Shown here: positions 52,201 through 61,027 of the stretch, in pieces
Layout: each line of letters begins with the position of its first letter
Position numbering within the stretch: position 1 is the stretch's first letter
From: Phosphitispora fastidiosa
Lineage (GTDB): Bacteria > Bacillota > Thermincolia > Thermincolales > UBA2595
Direction: 5' to 3'
NCBI RefSeq assembly: GCF_019008365.1
Contig: NZ_JAHHUL010000003.1
Coordinates: 62,001-126,000, forward strand
DNA: 64,000 nt
Notes under the pieces: model-generated
Database searches by the model: none
What the model saw: only the letters and a program-made list of their open reading frames with translations
What the model was told of the DNA's origin: nothing
Made by a program: the position numbers and the translations under genes

Positions 52201-52590
52201 ATGATGTATAATGCTGCGGTTATTGATACTGACCCCGCAACTCTTGAAGCCATGGCAGGTCTGTTGGGCAACAATCCCCATGTTGACCGGATTTCCTGTT
52301 TCAGCAGGATGCCGGATTTCTTTAGTGAACTGGAAAAGGGGTGGGTCCAAATTGCCTTTATCCGCGTCGGCGGTCCGGGGCTTCAGGGACTGTCCCTGGC
52401 CAAGGAAATAATAAAGATTTCTCCGGCTACCAGGGTCGTCTTTATGGCCGGTATCGCAGGATATGCCCTGATGGCTTTTGACGAAGGGGCCCGGGGATAC
52501 CTGCTGCTGCCGGCTGACCAGAAACGCTTGGATGAAGTGATTGAAAATATCAGGAAACGTGATAACCGGAAACGGGGTGGTTCACCATAG
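52201..52590 (+). CDS. Stand-alone degenerate receiver-domain protein, paralogue of the 21.07-kb gene
   Basis: 129 aa from the ATG at 52201 (AAGGA at 5 bases; ATG 52204 and ATG 52171 are alternatives). Receiver pattern: YNAAVIDTDPATLEAMAGLL, VQIAFIRVGGPGLQGLSLAKEI, TRVVFMAGIAGYALMAFDEGARGYLLLPADQKRLDEVIENI. As in the gene at 21068, the phospho-Asp is replaced by Arg in FIR and the switch Lys is lost (LLLP). No output domain. Lies 64 bp before an S-layer gene in the same direction and right after a terminator hairpin. Probably not phosphorylated; role unknown. Confidence 0.78.
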   Translation: MMYNAAVIDTDPATLEAMAGLLGNNPHVDRISCFSRMPDFFSELEKGWVQIAFIRVGGPGLQGLSLAKEIIKISPATRVVFMAGIAGYALMAFDEGARGYLLLPADQKRLDEVIENIRKRDNRKRGGSP

Positions 52591-52654
52591 AGATGTTTGA
52601 AGACCCATAGAATTCTAAAGTGTGAAACCGGAAAATTATGTGAGATGGGAGGAA

Positions 52655-55600
52655 ATGAAATTGAAAGGAAAAACCATATCTAGAGGGCTATTAATAACTG
52701 TAATGATACTCTCAATGTTGGCGGTCATGTCAGCGACAGTGTTGGCAGTTCCGGCTGATGTCTGTGAAATCGACGGGACCGGTTATTCCACATTAGATGA
52801 CGCCCTGGCTGCAGTTGAGGACGGAGAGACAGCAACAATTACCCTGCTCCAAAACATTGATTACGAATCGGGTACGGGCATCAGTGTTATTAATAAAAAT
52901 ATCACATTTGACCTGGGCACATATACTCTGAATCTCGGATTATTCCACACCGATCCTGTACTTGAAGCAGGCAGCGGCGGGGTAGTCGATATTATTGACA
53001 CAGACGGCGGCTTCCTAAACATCGCTGGGGGATACAGGGGTGTATATGCCCATGACGGCGGCACGGTCACGGTGTCCGGCATTTCAGGGATTTATGGCTA
53101 TGGTGTGGCTGCTGACTCCGGCAGTTCAGTGACTGTCAAGGGGAACATTTCGGCTATGAACAATGTTGGTACGGGCTTACTTGTTAACAGCGGCGCAAGC
53201 GTTCACGTGGAAGGCAGTGTGCAGAGTCTTACCGGTATAGGTGTACACGGCACAGACACCTCGGTCACGATTGATGGTGATGTTTCAGCCTCCAACGGCA
53301 CCGGGGCAAGTGTAAGCGCCGGAGCGAATCTCACAGTGGCAGGTAATATACAGGGTGCATATAAAGGGATTACCGCTTATGGGACCAATGGCGGTACTGC
53401 TCATATAGAAGGCACTGTTACGGCAAGCAATAACCTGGGTGTGGAAGCCTCCGGCGGTTCTAATGTTACTATTGACGGGGACGTTACAAGCAAAAATGGC
53501 ATTTATGCTTATGGTGAAGGTACTTCAGTCTTCATCAAAAACAATACCACCTCAACCGGTGCAACCGCTGCAGGTGCAACAGCCCTAGGCGGCGGGCAGA
53601 TAACCATAGATGGTACAATTACGGCTAATACATATATCCAGGTCGGGGAGCTTACAAAAGACGGCAGTGCAGGCAGCCGGACTGAACCGACCACAAAATC
53701 CGGGTATTATACATATACAGATGACGGGACAAATATGGTATGGGTTAAAATAGATACCTGCCTTCTTTCCGACTGTGGTTTGTCAGATGATGAGGGCGGA
53801 TTCACAGAGTACACGGACATTGACGGGGAGAGATATTACCATGTTGCCAACGGGAAACAGCTGGCCCACATAAATGACCACCTGGACCTGAATTTTATCC
53901 AGACTGCAGACATCGACCTGGCTGTTGATTTTGCCGGGGGCTGGAATCCCATTGGCGGCATCGTGGATGGTGACCAGTCAACTGATGATGACGAATTTAG
54001 AGGCAAATACCTGGGTAATGGCCATACCATTGATAATCTTTACATAGAATACGCAGGTCCGGAAGCTGTCCACATTCAGGTGGGCCTTTTTGCCCGGATA
54101 ACAGGTGAAGAGTCGCTGGTAGAGGATTTAAATGTCATTATAAACGGCATAAACACTGAAAATTATGGGTCTGCCAAGGTTGGTGCCATAGTCGGGACAA
54201 TAGATGACGGCAGCATCAGAAATTGCAGCGTAACCTTTGATGGTAATATTGTTACTGATTGTCCCAATGGCAGCACAGGAGGCATAGCCGGAGGTTCCTA
54301 TTTCGGCGAAATAGACAACTGTTCCGTTGTATTTTCAGGTGGCAGTATCATTACTGACGGGTGGGATAAATATGCCGGGGGCATAGTGGGACAGTGCATG
54401 TCTTCTGTTAAGAACTGCGAAGTTACCATTGGCGCCGGTCAAAAAATCAAAGCACCCGCAGTTGGCGGTATTGCCGGTTCCCTCAGTAAAATGAAATACT
54501 TTGATAAAGTGGTTGAAAACTGTACCGTGACAGGTGAAGGCAGCCTGGAAATCTTTCCCCAGCAATACTACCCGGTATATATCGGCGGAATCGCCGGCAC
54601 TATGTGGGAGGGAGAAATTCAGGACTGCCGGAATGAGGTGGCTATAATTGCTGATGTCATCAAAATAGCTGAAGGGCAGTCAGCTTATGCCGGTGGGACC
54701 GTAGGTTATGCCGGATCAAACTCAACTGTTTATGGCTGTACCAATACCGGTGATGTGGAGCTGGAAATTGCCGATAATATTGTAACGAGTTATGATGATC
54801 CCGGTGTCAGCGAGGGAAATGAATATGCCTATGCGGGCGGTATTGCAGGATATATCAATGGATACTCAAGGGCTTCCATAATCGAGAACTGCGCAAATGA
54901 TGCCAATATCACTTCAATTAACAACATCCCAACCCTCCGTGCCTATGCGGGCGGCATTGCCGGCCATCTTGACTGCGGTGACGGCCAAGATGCCGGTCTG
55001 ATTATCAGGACCAGTGCAAACATGGGAGCAGACAAGACGGTATCAGCTGTAGCCGGAACAACCCTCACCGGAGGACTGGTTGGTTCAACCACCTTTACCG
55101 ACTTCACCACCCCTAATATAATCATCGAAAACAGCTATAACAGAAGTAATGTATCCAGTGCCAGCAACAGCGCCCCCAAGACCGGCACCATGTGTATCGG
55201 GATTACGGCCGGCGGAGTTGTCGGTGCGGCAGGTGAAGTGAATCTTAATTATACTTATAGCACAGCAGCAGATGTCACAGCAGTAAACAATCATGAAGGG
55301 GATGCCTATGCCGGCGGTATCACAGGTGTGATTTATAACACCTCCCTGACACAGAACTATTATGAAGCCAATGAAAATGTGACTAAAGCAGTGGGAGGCA
55401 AGGTAAACACAACTGACATAATCTATGAAAGTGATGTCCCGGACATGTATTCCGGCGCGACGGCAGAGCAGTTAAAAACAAAGACCTTTTACGGCAGCGG
55501 CTGGAAATGGTATGTCAGCGGAGGGACTGCACCTGATTATTACAGCAGCAGTGACCCCTGGCGGATCACAACATCTGATGGTTATCCCGTCTTAAAGGGA

Positions 55601-56857
55601 GCTCCGTATACACCACCTTCATCAGGCGGGGGCGGCAGCGCTCCGGTCCCGGTAAAGGTAACCACTGAAACAACTGATAACATAACCACCACCAAAACAG
55701 AGATAAGCAAAGCTGCCTCCGGAGGCGAGGTAACTGTTGAGATATCACCTGCCATTGTTGACGCCTTAATCAAAAAAGCATCAGATGAGGGCGCTGTTTC
55801 CAAAGGGGATACCATTGCAGTGGTAATCAAGCCTTCAGCTGATATTAACAGGCTGAATGCCGAAATCGGTCAGCCTCAGTTGGAGAGGATTGCCCGGGAA
55901 ACTGATGCCGGGTTTGGAATTACTTCCCCGCTTCTATCCATTACCTTTGACAATAAAGCTATTGAGACAATTTCAGATGCCGCAGAGGGTGGTAATATCA
56001 CCATTTCCGCCGGAATCATTGACGAAACAACCCTCTCGGAAAAAGACCGGGCCAAGGTCGCCGGAAGGCCTGTCTATGACCTGAGTGTCAAGAACGGAGA
56101 TGTGCAGGTCTCCCACTTTGGCGGCGGTCATGCGACAGTACGGATACCCTATACCCTGAAACCGGGCGAAAATCCCAATGCAGTTGTTATCTATTATCTT
56201 AGTGATGACGGAAATCTGAAGGTTGTCAGAGGGCACTTTGATGCGGCTGCCGGGGCAGTGGTATTCAAGACATCTCATTTCTCTAACTTCGTTATCGGCC
56301 ACAATCCGGTTACCTTCAGTGATGTCAGGGCTGGTGCCTGGTACATAGATGCAGTGGACTTTATTGCCGCCCGCGGGATTACCTCTGGCACCGGAGACGG
56401 CAAATATGGCCCGGAGATACGGCTTACCAGAGGCCAGTTTATGGTACTTCTGATGAATGCCTATCAGATTGACCCTGCGAGTGGTGAAATAACCGGCAAC
56501 TTTGCTGATGCCGGCAATACCTACTATACCAGCTATCTGGCTGCAGCCAAAAGCCTGGGTATCGCCAACGGTGTGGGCAACAACATGTTTGCCCCAGATA
56601 AAGAAATCACCAGACAGGAAATGTTTGTCCTGCTCTACAATGCGCTGCAGTTGATTGATGAACTTCCGCCAGCCATAACTGATAAAGAGCTTGGTTCCTT
56701 CAGCGATGCTGACAGTGTGGCTTCGTGGGCCAGTGAAGCCATGTCTGCCCTTGTCAAGGGCGGTATCGTCAGCGGAAGTGACAACATGCTCAGCCCGGCA
56801 GAAACCACCACCAGAGCCCAAATGGCCCAGGTGCTGTATAACCTGCTAGCAAAATAA
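52655..56857 (+). CDS. S-layer-anchored GLUG/beta-helix protein with C-terminal SLH triplet
   Basis: 1400 aa from the ATG at 52655 (GGGAGG is close; the TTG at 52661 is an alternative). Signal peptide ISRGLLITVMILSMLAVMSATVLA. Residues ~40-330 form a beta-solenoid of short repeats (SVTVKGNISA, NVTIDGDVTS). ~400-930 carries GLUG-type repeats (VGAIVGTIDDGSIRNCSV, GGIAGGSYFGEIDNCSV, AYAGGIAGYING). A Gly/Pro hinge at ~990 leads to a conserved ~200-residue beta domain (KAIETISDAAEGGNITISAGIIDETTL...) and three SLH domains (~1215-1400; FSDVRAGAWYIDAVDFIAARGITSG). Cell-surface structural or adhesive protein. The last ~975 bp are nearly identical to the end of the next gene. Confidence 0.92.
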   Translation: MKLKGKTISRGLLITVMILSMLAVMSATVLAVPADVCEIDGTGYSTLDDALAAVEDGETATITLLQNIDYESGTGISVINKNITFDLGTYTLNLGLFHTDPVLEAGSGGVVDIIDTDGGFLNIAGGYRGVYAHDGGTVTVSGISGIYGYGVAADSGSSVTVKGNISAMNNVGTGLLVNSGASVHVEGSVQSLTGIGVHGTDTSVTIDGDVSASNGTGASVSAGANLTVAGNIQGAYKGITAYGTNGGTAHIEGTVTASNNLGVEASGGSNVTIDGDVTSKNGIYAYGEGTSVFIKNNTTSTGATAAGATALGGGQITIDGTITANTYIQVGELTKDGSAGSRTEPTTKSGYYTYTDDGTNMVWVKIDTCLLSDCGLSDDEGGFTEYTDIDGERYYHVANGKQLAHINDHLDLNFIQTADIDLAVDFAGGWNPIGGIVDGDQSTDDDEFRGKYLGNGHTIDNLYIEYAGPEAVHIQVGLFARITGEESLVEDLNVIINGINTENYGSAKVGAIVGTIDDGSIRNCSVTFDGNIVTDCPNGSTGGIAGGSYFGEIDNCSVVFSGGSIITDGWDKYAGGIVGQCMSSVKNCEVTIGAGQKIKAPAVGGIAGSLSKMKYFDKVVENCTVTGEGSLEIFPQQYYPVYIGGIAGTMWEGEIQDCRNEVAIIADVIKIAEGQSAYAGGTVGYAGSNSTVYGCTNTGDVELEIADNIVTSYDDPGVSEGNEYAYAGGIAGYINGYSRASIIENCANDANITSINNIPTLRAYAGGIAGHLDCGDGQDAGLIIRTSANMGADKTVSAVAGTTLTGGLVGSTTFTDFTTPNIIIENSYNRSNVSSASNSAPKTGTMCIGITAGGVVGAAGEVNLNYTYSTAADVTAVNNHEGDAYAGGITGVIYNTSLTQNYYEANENVTKAVGGKVNTTDIIYESDVPDMYSGATAEQLKTKTFYGSGWKWYVSGGTAPDYYSSSDPWRITTSDGYPVLKGAPYTPPSSGGGGSAPVPVKVTTETTDNITTTKTEISKAASGGEVTVEISPAIVDALIKKASDEGAVSKGDTIAVVIKPSADINRLNAEIGQPQLERIARETDAGFGITSPLLSITFDNKAIETISDAAEGGNITISAGIIDETTLSEKDRAKVAGRPVYDLSVKNGDVQVSHFGGGHATVRIPYTLKPGENPNAVVIYYLSDDGNLKVVRGHFDAAAGAVVFKTSHFSNFVIGHNPVTFSDVRAGAWYIDAVDFIAARGITSGTGDGKYGPEIRLTRGQFMVLLMNAYQIDPASGEITGNFADAGNTYYTSYLAAAKSLGIANGVGNNMFAPDKEITRQEMFVLLYNALQLIDELPPAITDKELGSFSDADSVASWASEAMSALVKGGIVSGSDNMLSPAETTTRAQMAQVLYNLLAK

Positions 56858-59800
56858 ACGGAAGTTTAGAATTAGGAGGAATGGGAAATGAAATGGAACA
56901 CAAAGGGAAAAACCTTATCGTGGTGGCTGCTAACACTCGTAATGGCAGTATCTCTGTTTGCGGTACTGCCCATGAGTGAGTCAGCTGCTGTAGGTCCCGT
57001 AACCCTTTACGTTTATTCAGACGGCGGTAATGATGGTAGCGACGGATCTTTGGATAATCCGTATGCCACTATAAACAAGGCCCTTACGGTAGCTCAAACC
57101 GTTTACAGCGGTAACGAGGTAATAATGTACTTAATGGAAGGGGACTATATCGCAACAGAGTATATAACTCATGCTAATTTAACCATTGAGGCTTTTAGTG
57201 ACGGTGAGGGGAATTATGATGAGGTTACAATATATCCTGATTATGACAGTGCGCTTGGGCCGCCTACCGGGATATGGACTGCAGAATGGATATTTGCGGC
57301 TAATAGTCTTGCCACCAAATTAGGTTTTACCCTAAGTCATGTCAATTTATCCGGTGATAATTCAGCCACCGGAGAACTTGTTGAAGATGGTTTAGCTGTC
57401 ACCGGGGTTTACATCTATGATGCCGATGTTACAGGCAGCCATGTTACCCTGGAAGATTGTAATGTCAGTAATATTAAATATGGTCTGTTTCAACATCAAT
57501 CTGATGCAATCACTGTATCAGTACAAAATACCGATATAGAAGCTGAATTACCGGTATATATGAACTATGGAGCGAGCTTAAATATTGAAGGTTCCAATCT
57601 TAAAATGACTGCAACATCTTATAGTTCATCGGTCATAACTGTTTACGGCAATTTAGGTCTAAGTATAAAGAATAACGTGATTGAAGGGAATGCGGGTGTA
57701 GGCCAGGGTATATACGGAGACGGCTTTTCCGGAGAGATATCAGGCAACCGGTTTTTAAATATGAGTATTGCTCTGGAAATGGATGATATTGCCAGCCTGC
57801 TGATAAAAGATAACTATGTGGAAACCACAGATGACGGTTTTGACCTGGAAACTTGTTATGCCAGCGCCACTATAAGTTTATTAAACAACACCATTATCAA
57901 TAAAGGCAGCAAAGGCGATGGTAAAAACGGAATTTACTTATATTCCGGTTCTGCCACCACAACAGGAAACTATGTGATCAACAATAATGAATTAGTAAAC
58001 TTTGCCTATGGTGTATATTACTACGGAAACAACACCAATAATGCTATGACTGTCAGCCTGGGCGGCACCGGGCTGGGCAACATCTTCAGGGGGAACACAA
58101 TCAATCTGTATGCTGAAGATTTGCGTACCACTTCTTTGACAGACCTGCAGGGAACCGACTGGGGGAGTACCGACATTCAGGAGATTATAGACCGCATATA
58201 TATTGTTGATGTTTACCCTTCTGCAGACTCGGTGTCACCGGTTTCTGACCCGGAAGTAGCCTTTGTATTTGATGAAACACCGGCTACCTCAGCTCTTGAT
58301 ACTCTGTATGTGGATGACGATTATTCTACGTCTGATGCCGGAGGCCACACCTATGGCACAGATGCCTTCAGCACTATTCAGGAAGCGCTGCCCTATGCAG
58401 CCAATGGCGGCACAATCTATATTGCCGATGGACAGTATTATGCCCCGGTATGGCTGGACCGCCAGGTAACACTTGCAGCCACGGGAAGCGCGGTTGTGCT
58501 GAACCCTGATCCCGATGATGACTCCTGGAACAGCAAAATGGTTTTGGTTACAGCAGAAGGTGTAACTATAGATGGAATTATATTCAATGAGGGCCAGCGC
58601 GGTATTTGTTTTGACAGATACACTCTGCGGAACTACAGCTCCCGGCCGAAAACCTTCTCAGTCCTCAATTGTGAATTTGTTGACCAAACCTCAATCTCCA
58701 TCGAGATAAACGATGGTTACAGTGATATCTTCCCGGGCGAAATCAATATTGGGGGAAACACCTTCAGGCGCAGTGAAAATAACGAACTGGAGACTGTGGC
58801 GTTCTATATTTTAAGTCAGGCGGAGCAGCTTAACATGGTTAATAATTCAATCTACAATTACTCTTCTGCCGGTTATACTACTTCAACCAAAGATATTCTC
58901 ATTGATAACAATGTTTTTTCCCTTAAAAGGGGTTTGTATGTAAGCGGGCTTTACGTTACGGCCGATGGCAATGTTATGATCCGGGATAATACTTTTGAAG
59001 TACCGGAATCATATGCTAACGATTCGGGTCAAGAAGGCGTTCATTTGGGTATCAGTATTCTCAATGCCATCCCGGAGACCGCTGTTACCAAGCAAATACT
59101 CCGCAATACCATTGAAGGGTTTAATTACGGCATATATATAAACGGAACAGAAAGCGAAGAGTATTTTGATATCGTAATCGGAGGTGCTGAGGCTGATGCC
59201 AACAATCTCAGCGGAAACCAGGTTGGGCTTCAATCTTGGCTGTTCAATTTTAATGATGAATCTACAAATGCGACCTATAATATCTGGGGAGTTGATTCTG
59301 ACCTTCTCTGGAGTTATATCCAGGGTGAGCATTACAATAATTCATTATATGGCCCGGTCAACTACCTTCCGGTTGCTGCCGAGACTCCGCTGCTTACCGG
59401 TCTGACCGTTAGTACCGGAACCCTGACCCCGGGCTTTGATTCCGAGATTTACGATTACGCCGTGAGCGTACCGTATGAGGAAGACAGTATTACTGTTACA
59501 CCCACTGCTTCAATTGGGACAGTCACCGTCAATGACGCTCCGTTAAACGAGTCAGGTTCTTCTGAAATCAGTTTAACCGTCGGTCTCAATGAAATTCCGG
59601 TCACAGTGGCAAACGGTGAATTATCTACGACATATACCGTCACTGTAACGCGGGCTGCAGCAGTTAACACCGGCAGCAGCGGCAGCAGCTATACCCCGCC
59701 TGCTATCGAAGTCACAACTGAAAAAATCAATGATACCACAACGACCTCAACTGAAGTATCTGCTTCGGGTTCTTCCGGAGTAGCAGAGGCAGGTATTTCC

Positions 59801-60930
59801 ACTGCGGTTGTTGACGCCCTGCTTAATAAGGCTGCTGCCGAAAACGGAACATCCAAAGGAGATATCATGGAGGTATCTGTCGATACTCCGACAGACACCA
59901 GGCAACTTGAAGTGAATATCCCACAGGCCGGGCTTAATGAGATCGCTTCAGAATCAGATGCCGGTTTTGCCATCATATCTCCGTTTATCTCCATTACCTT
60001 TGACGGCAAGGCCATTGAGACCATTTCGGGAGCGGCAGAGGGAGGAAATATAACTGTCTCCGCCGGTATCATTGACGGAACAACCCTCTCCGAAAAAGAC
60101 AGGGCCAAGGCCGCTGGAAGGCCTGTCTATGACCTGAGTGTGAAGAACGGAGATGTGCAGGTCTCCCACTTTGGCGGCGGTCATGCCACAGTCAGGATTC
60201 CATACACCTTGAAGCAGGGCGAAAACCCCAATGCAGTTGTCATCTATTATCTTAGTGATGACGGAAATCTGAAGGTTGTCAGAGGGCGCTTTGATGCGGC
60301 TGCCGGGGCAGTGGTATTCAAGACATCTCATTTCTCCAACTTCGTTATCGGCCACAATCCGGTTACCTTCAGTGATGTCAGGGCTGATGCCTGGTACAGG
60401 GATGCGGTGGACTTTATTGCCGCCCGCGGGATTACCTCAGGTACCGGGGACGGCATCTACAGTCCGGATATGCGGCTTACCAGAGGCCAGTTTATGGTGC
60501 TTCTGATGAATGCCTACCAGATTGAACCTGCGAGTGGTGAAATAACCGGCAACTTTGCTGATGCCGGCAATACCTACTATACCAGCTATTTGGCTGCAGC
60601 CAAAAGCCTTGGTATCTCTAATGGTGTAGGTAATAATATGTTTGCCCCAGATAAAGAAATCACCAGACAGGAAATGTTCGTCTTACTCTACAATGCGCTG
60701 CAGTTGATTGATGAGCTCCCGGCAGCAACAAATGACAAGCAGTTGGGCACCTTCAGTGATGCCGGTCAGGTGGCTGCTTGGGCCAATGAAGCCATGTCGG
60801 CTCTCGTCAGGAGCGGTGTTGTCAGCGGCAGTGACAACATACTCAGCCCGGCAGAAACCACCACCAGGGCCCAGATGGCCCAGGTGCTGTATAACCTGCT
60901 GGCGAGATAAACGGAAGTTTAGAATTAGGA
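55900..60930 (+). repeat. Duplicated ~980-bp 3' module of the two S-layer genes, including flank after the stop
   Basis: ~55900-56877 and ~59950-60930 are nearly identical. Identity continues past the stop codons: the same 23 bases from each TAA onwards (56855-56877 and 60908-60930), then diverges. A tandem gene duplication with N-terminal replacement, or recent gene conversion. Confidence 0.85.
56888..60910 (+). CDS. S-layer-anchored parallel beta-helix protein with C-terminal SLH triplet
   Basis: 1340 aa, ATG after TTAGGAGGA. Signal peptide ends near MSESAA. Two pectin-lyase-like beta-helix blocks (~20-430 and ~470-820), each opened by a DUF1565-like segment (YVYSDGGNDGSDGSLDNPYATINKAL; LYVDDDYSTSDAGGHTYGTDAFSTIQEAL), with NosD-type turns (LLIKDNYVETTDDG). 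A cadherin-like beta-sandwich (~835-925; LLTGLTVSTGTLTPGFDSEIYDYAVSV) precedes the same beta domain and SLH triplet as in the upstream gene. Starts 30 bp after the upstream S-layer gene, so they are cotranscribed. Possible polysaccharide binding; no catalytic residues identified. Confidence 0.92.
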   Translation: MKWNTKGKTLSWWLLTLVMAVSLFAVLPMSESAAVGPVTLYVYSDGGNDGSDGSLDNPYATINKALTVAQTVYSGNEVIMYLMEGDYIATEYITHANLTIEAFSDGEGNYDEVTIYPDYDSALGPPTGIWTAEWIFAANSLATKLGFTLSHVNLSGDNSATGELVEDGLAVTGVYIYDADVTGSHVTLEDCNVSNIKYGLFQHQSDAITVSVQNTDIEAELPVYMNYGASLNIEGSNLKMTATSYSSSVITVYGNLGLSIKNNVIEGNAGVGQGIYGDGFSGEISGNRFLNMSIALEMDDIASLLIKDNYVETTDDGFDLETCYASATISLLNNTIINKGSKGDGKNGIYLYSGSATTTGNYVINNNELVNFAYGVYYYGNNTNNAMTVSLGGTGLGNIFRGNTINLYAEDLRTTSLTDLQGTDWGSTDIQEIIDRIYIVDVYPSADSVSPVSDPEVAFVFDETPATSALDTLYVDDDYSTSDAGGHTYGTDAFSTIQEALPYAANGGTIYIADGQYYAPVWLDRQVTLAATGSAVVLNPDPDDDSWNSKMVLVTAEGVTIDGIIFNEGQRGICFDRYTLRNYSSRPKTFSVLNCEFVDQTSISIEINDGYSDIFPGEINIGGNTFRRSENNELETVAFYILSQAEQLNMVNNSIYNYSSAGYTTSTKDILIDNNVFSLKRGLYVSGLYVTADGNVMIRDNTFEVPESYANDSGQEGVHLGISILNAIPETAVTKQILRNTIEGFNYGIYINGTESEEYFDIVIGGAEADANNLSGNQVGLQSWLFNFNDESTNATYNIWGVDSDLLWSYIQGEHYNNSLYGPVNYLPVAAETPLLTGLTVSTGTLTPGFDSEIYDYAVSVPYEEDSITVTPTASIGTVTVNDAPLNESGSSEISLTVGLNEIPVTVANGELSTTYTVTVTRAAAVNTGSSGSSYTPPAIEVTTEKINDTTTTSTEVSASGSSGVAEAGISTAVVDALLNKAAAENGTSKGDIMEVSVDTPTDTRQLEVNIPQAGLNEIASESDAGFAIISPFISITFDGKAIETISGAAEGGNITVSAGIIDGTTLSEKDRAKAAGRPVYDLSVKNGDVQVSHFGGGHATVRIPYTLKQGENPNAVVIYYLSDDGNLKVVRGRFDAAAGAVVFKTSHFSNFVIGHNPVTFSDVRADAWYRDAVDFIAARGITSGTGDGIYSPDMRLTRGQFMVLLMNAYQIEPASGEITGNFADAGNTYYTSYLAAAKSLGISNGVGNNMFAPDKEITRQEMFVLLYNALQLIDELPAATNDKQLGTFSDAGQVAAWANEAMSALVRSGVVSGSDNILSPAETTTRAQMAQVLYNLLAR

Positions 60931-61027
60931 GCATTCCTGTAACTGGTGAATCCGTTTCATGTAAAGCGGAGCAAGGAACTGGATGATAATTAAAGAAAAT
61001 GAAATATTGTAGAGGGAGGAAGCTAAA

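Noticed and set aside
55973-56821. 282-codon minus-strand frame inside the S-layer gene
   Set aside because: Antisense to conserved SLH sequence; it recurs at 59954-60355 only because the sense module is duplicated. No ribosome site.
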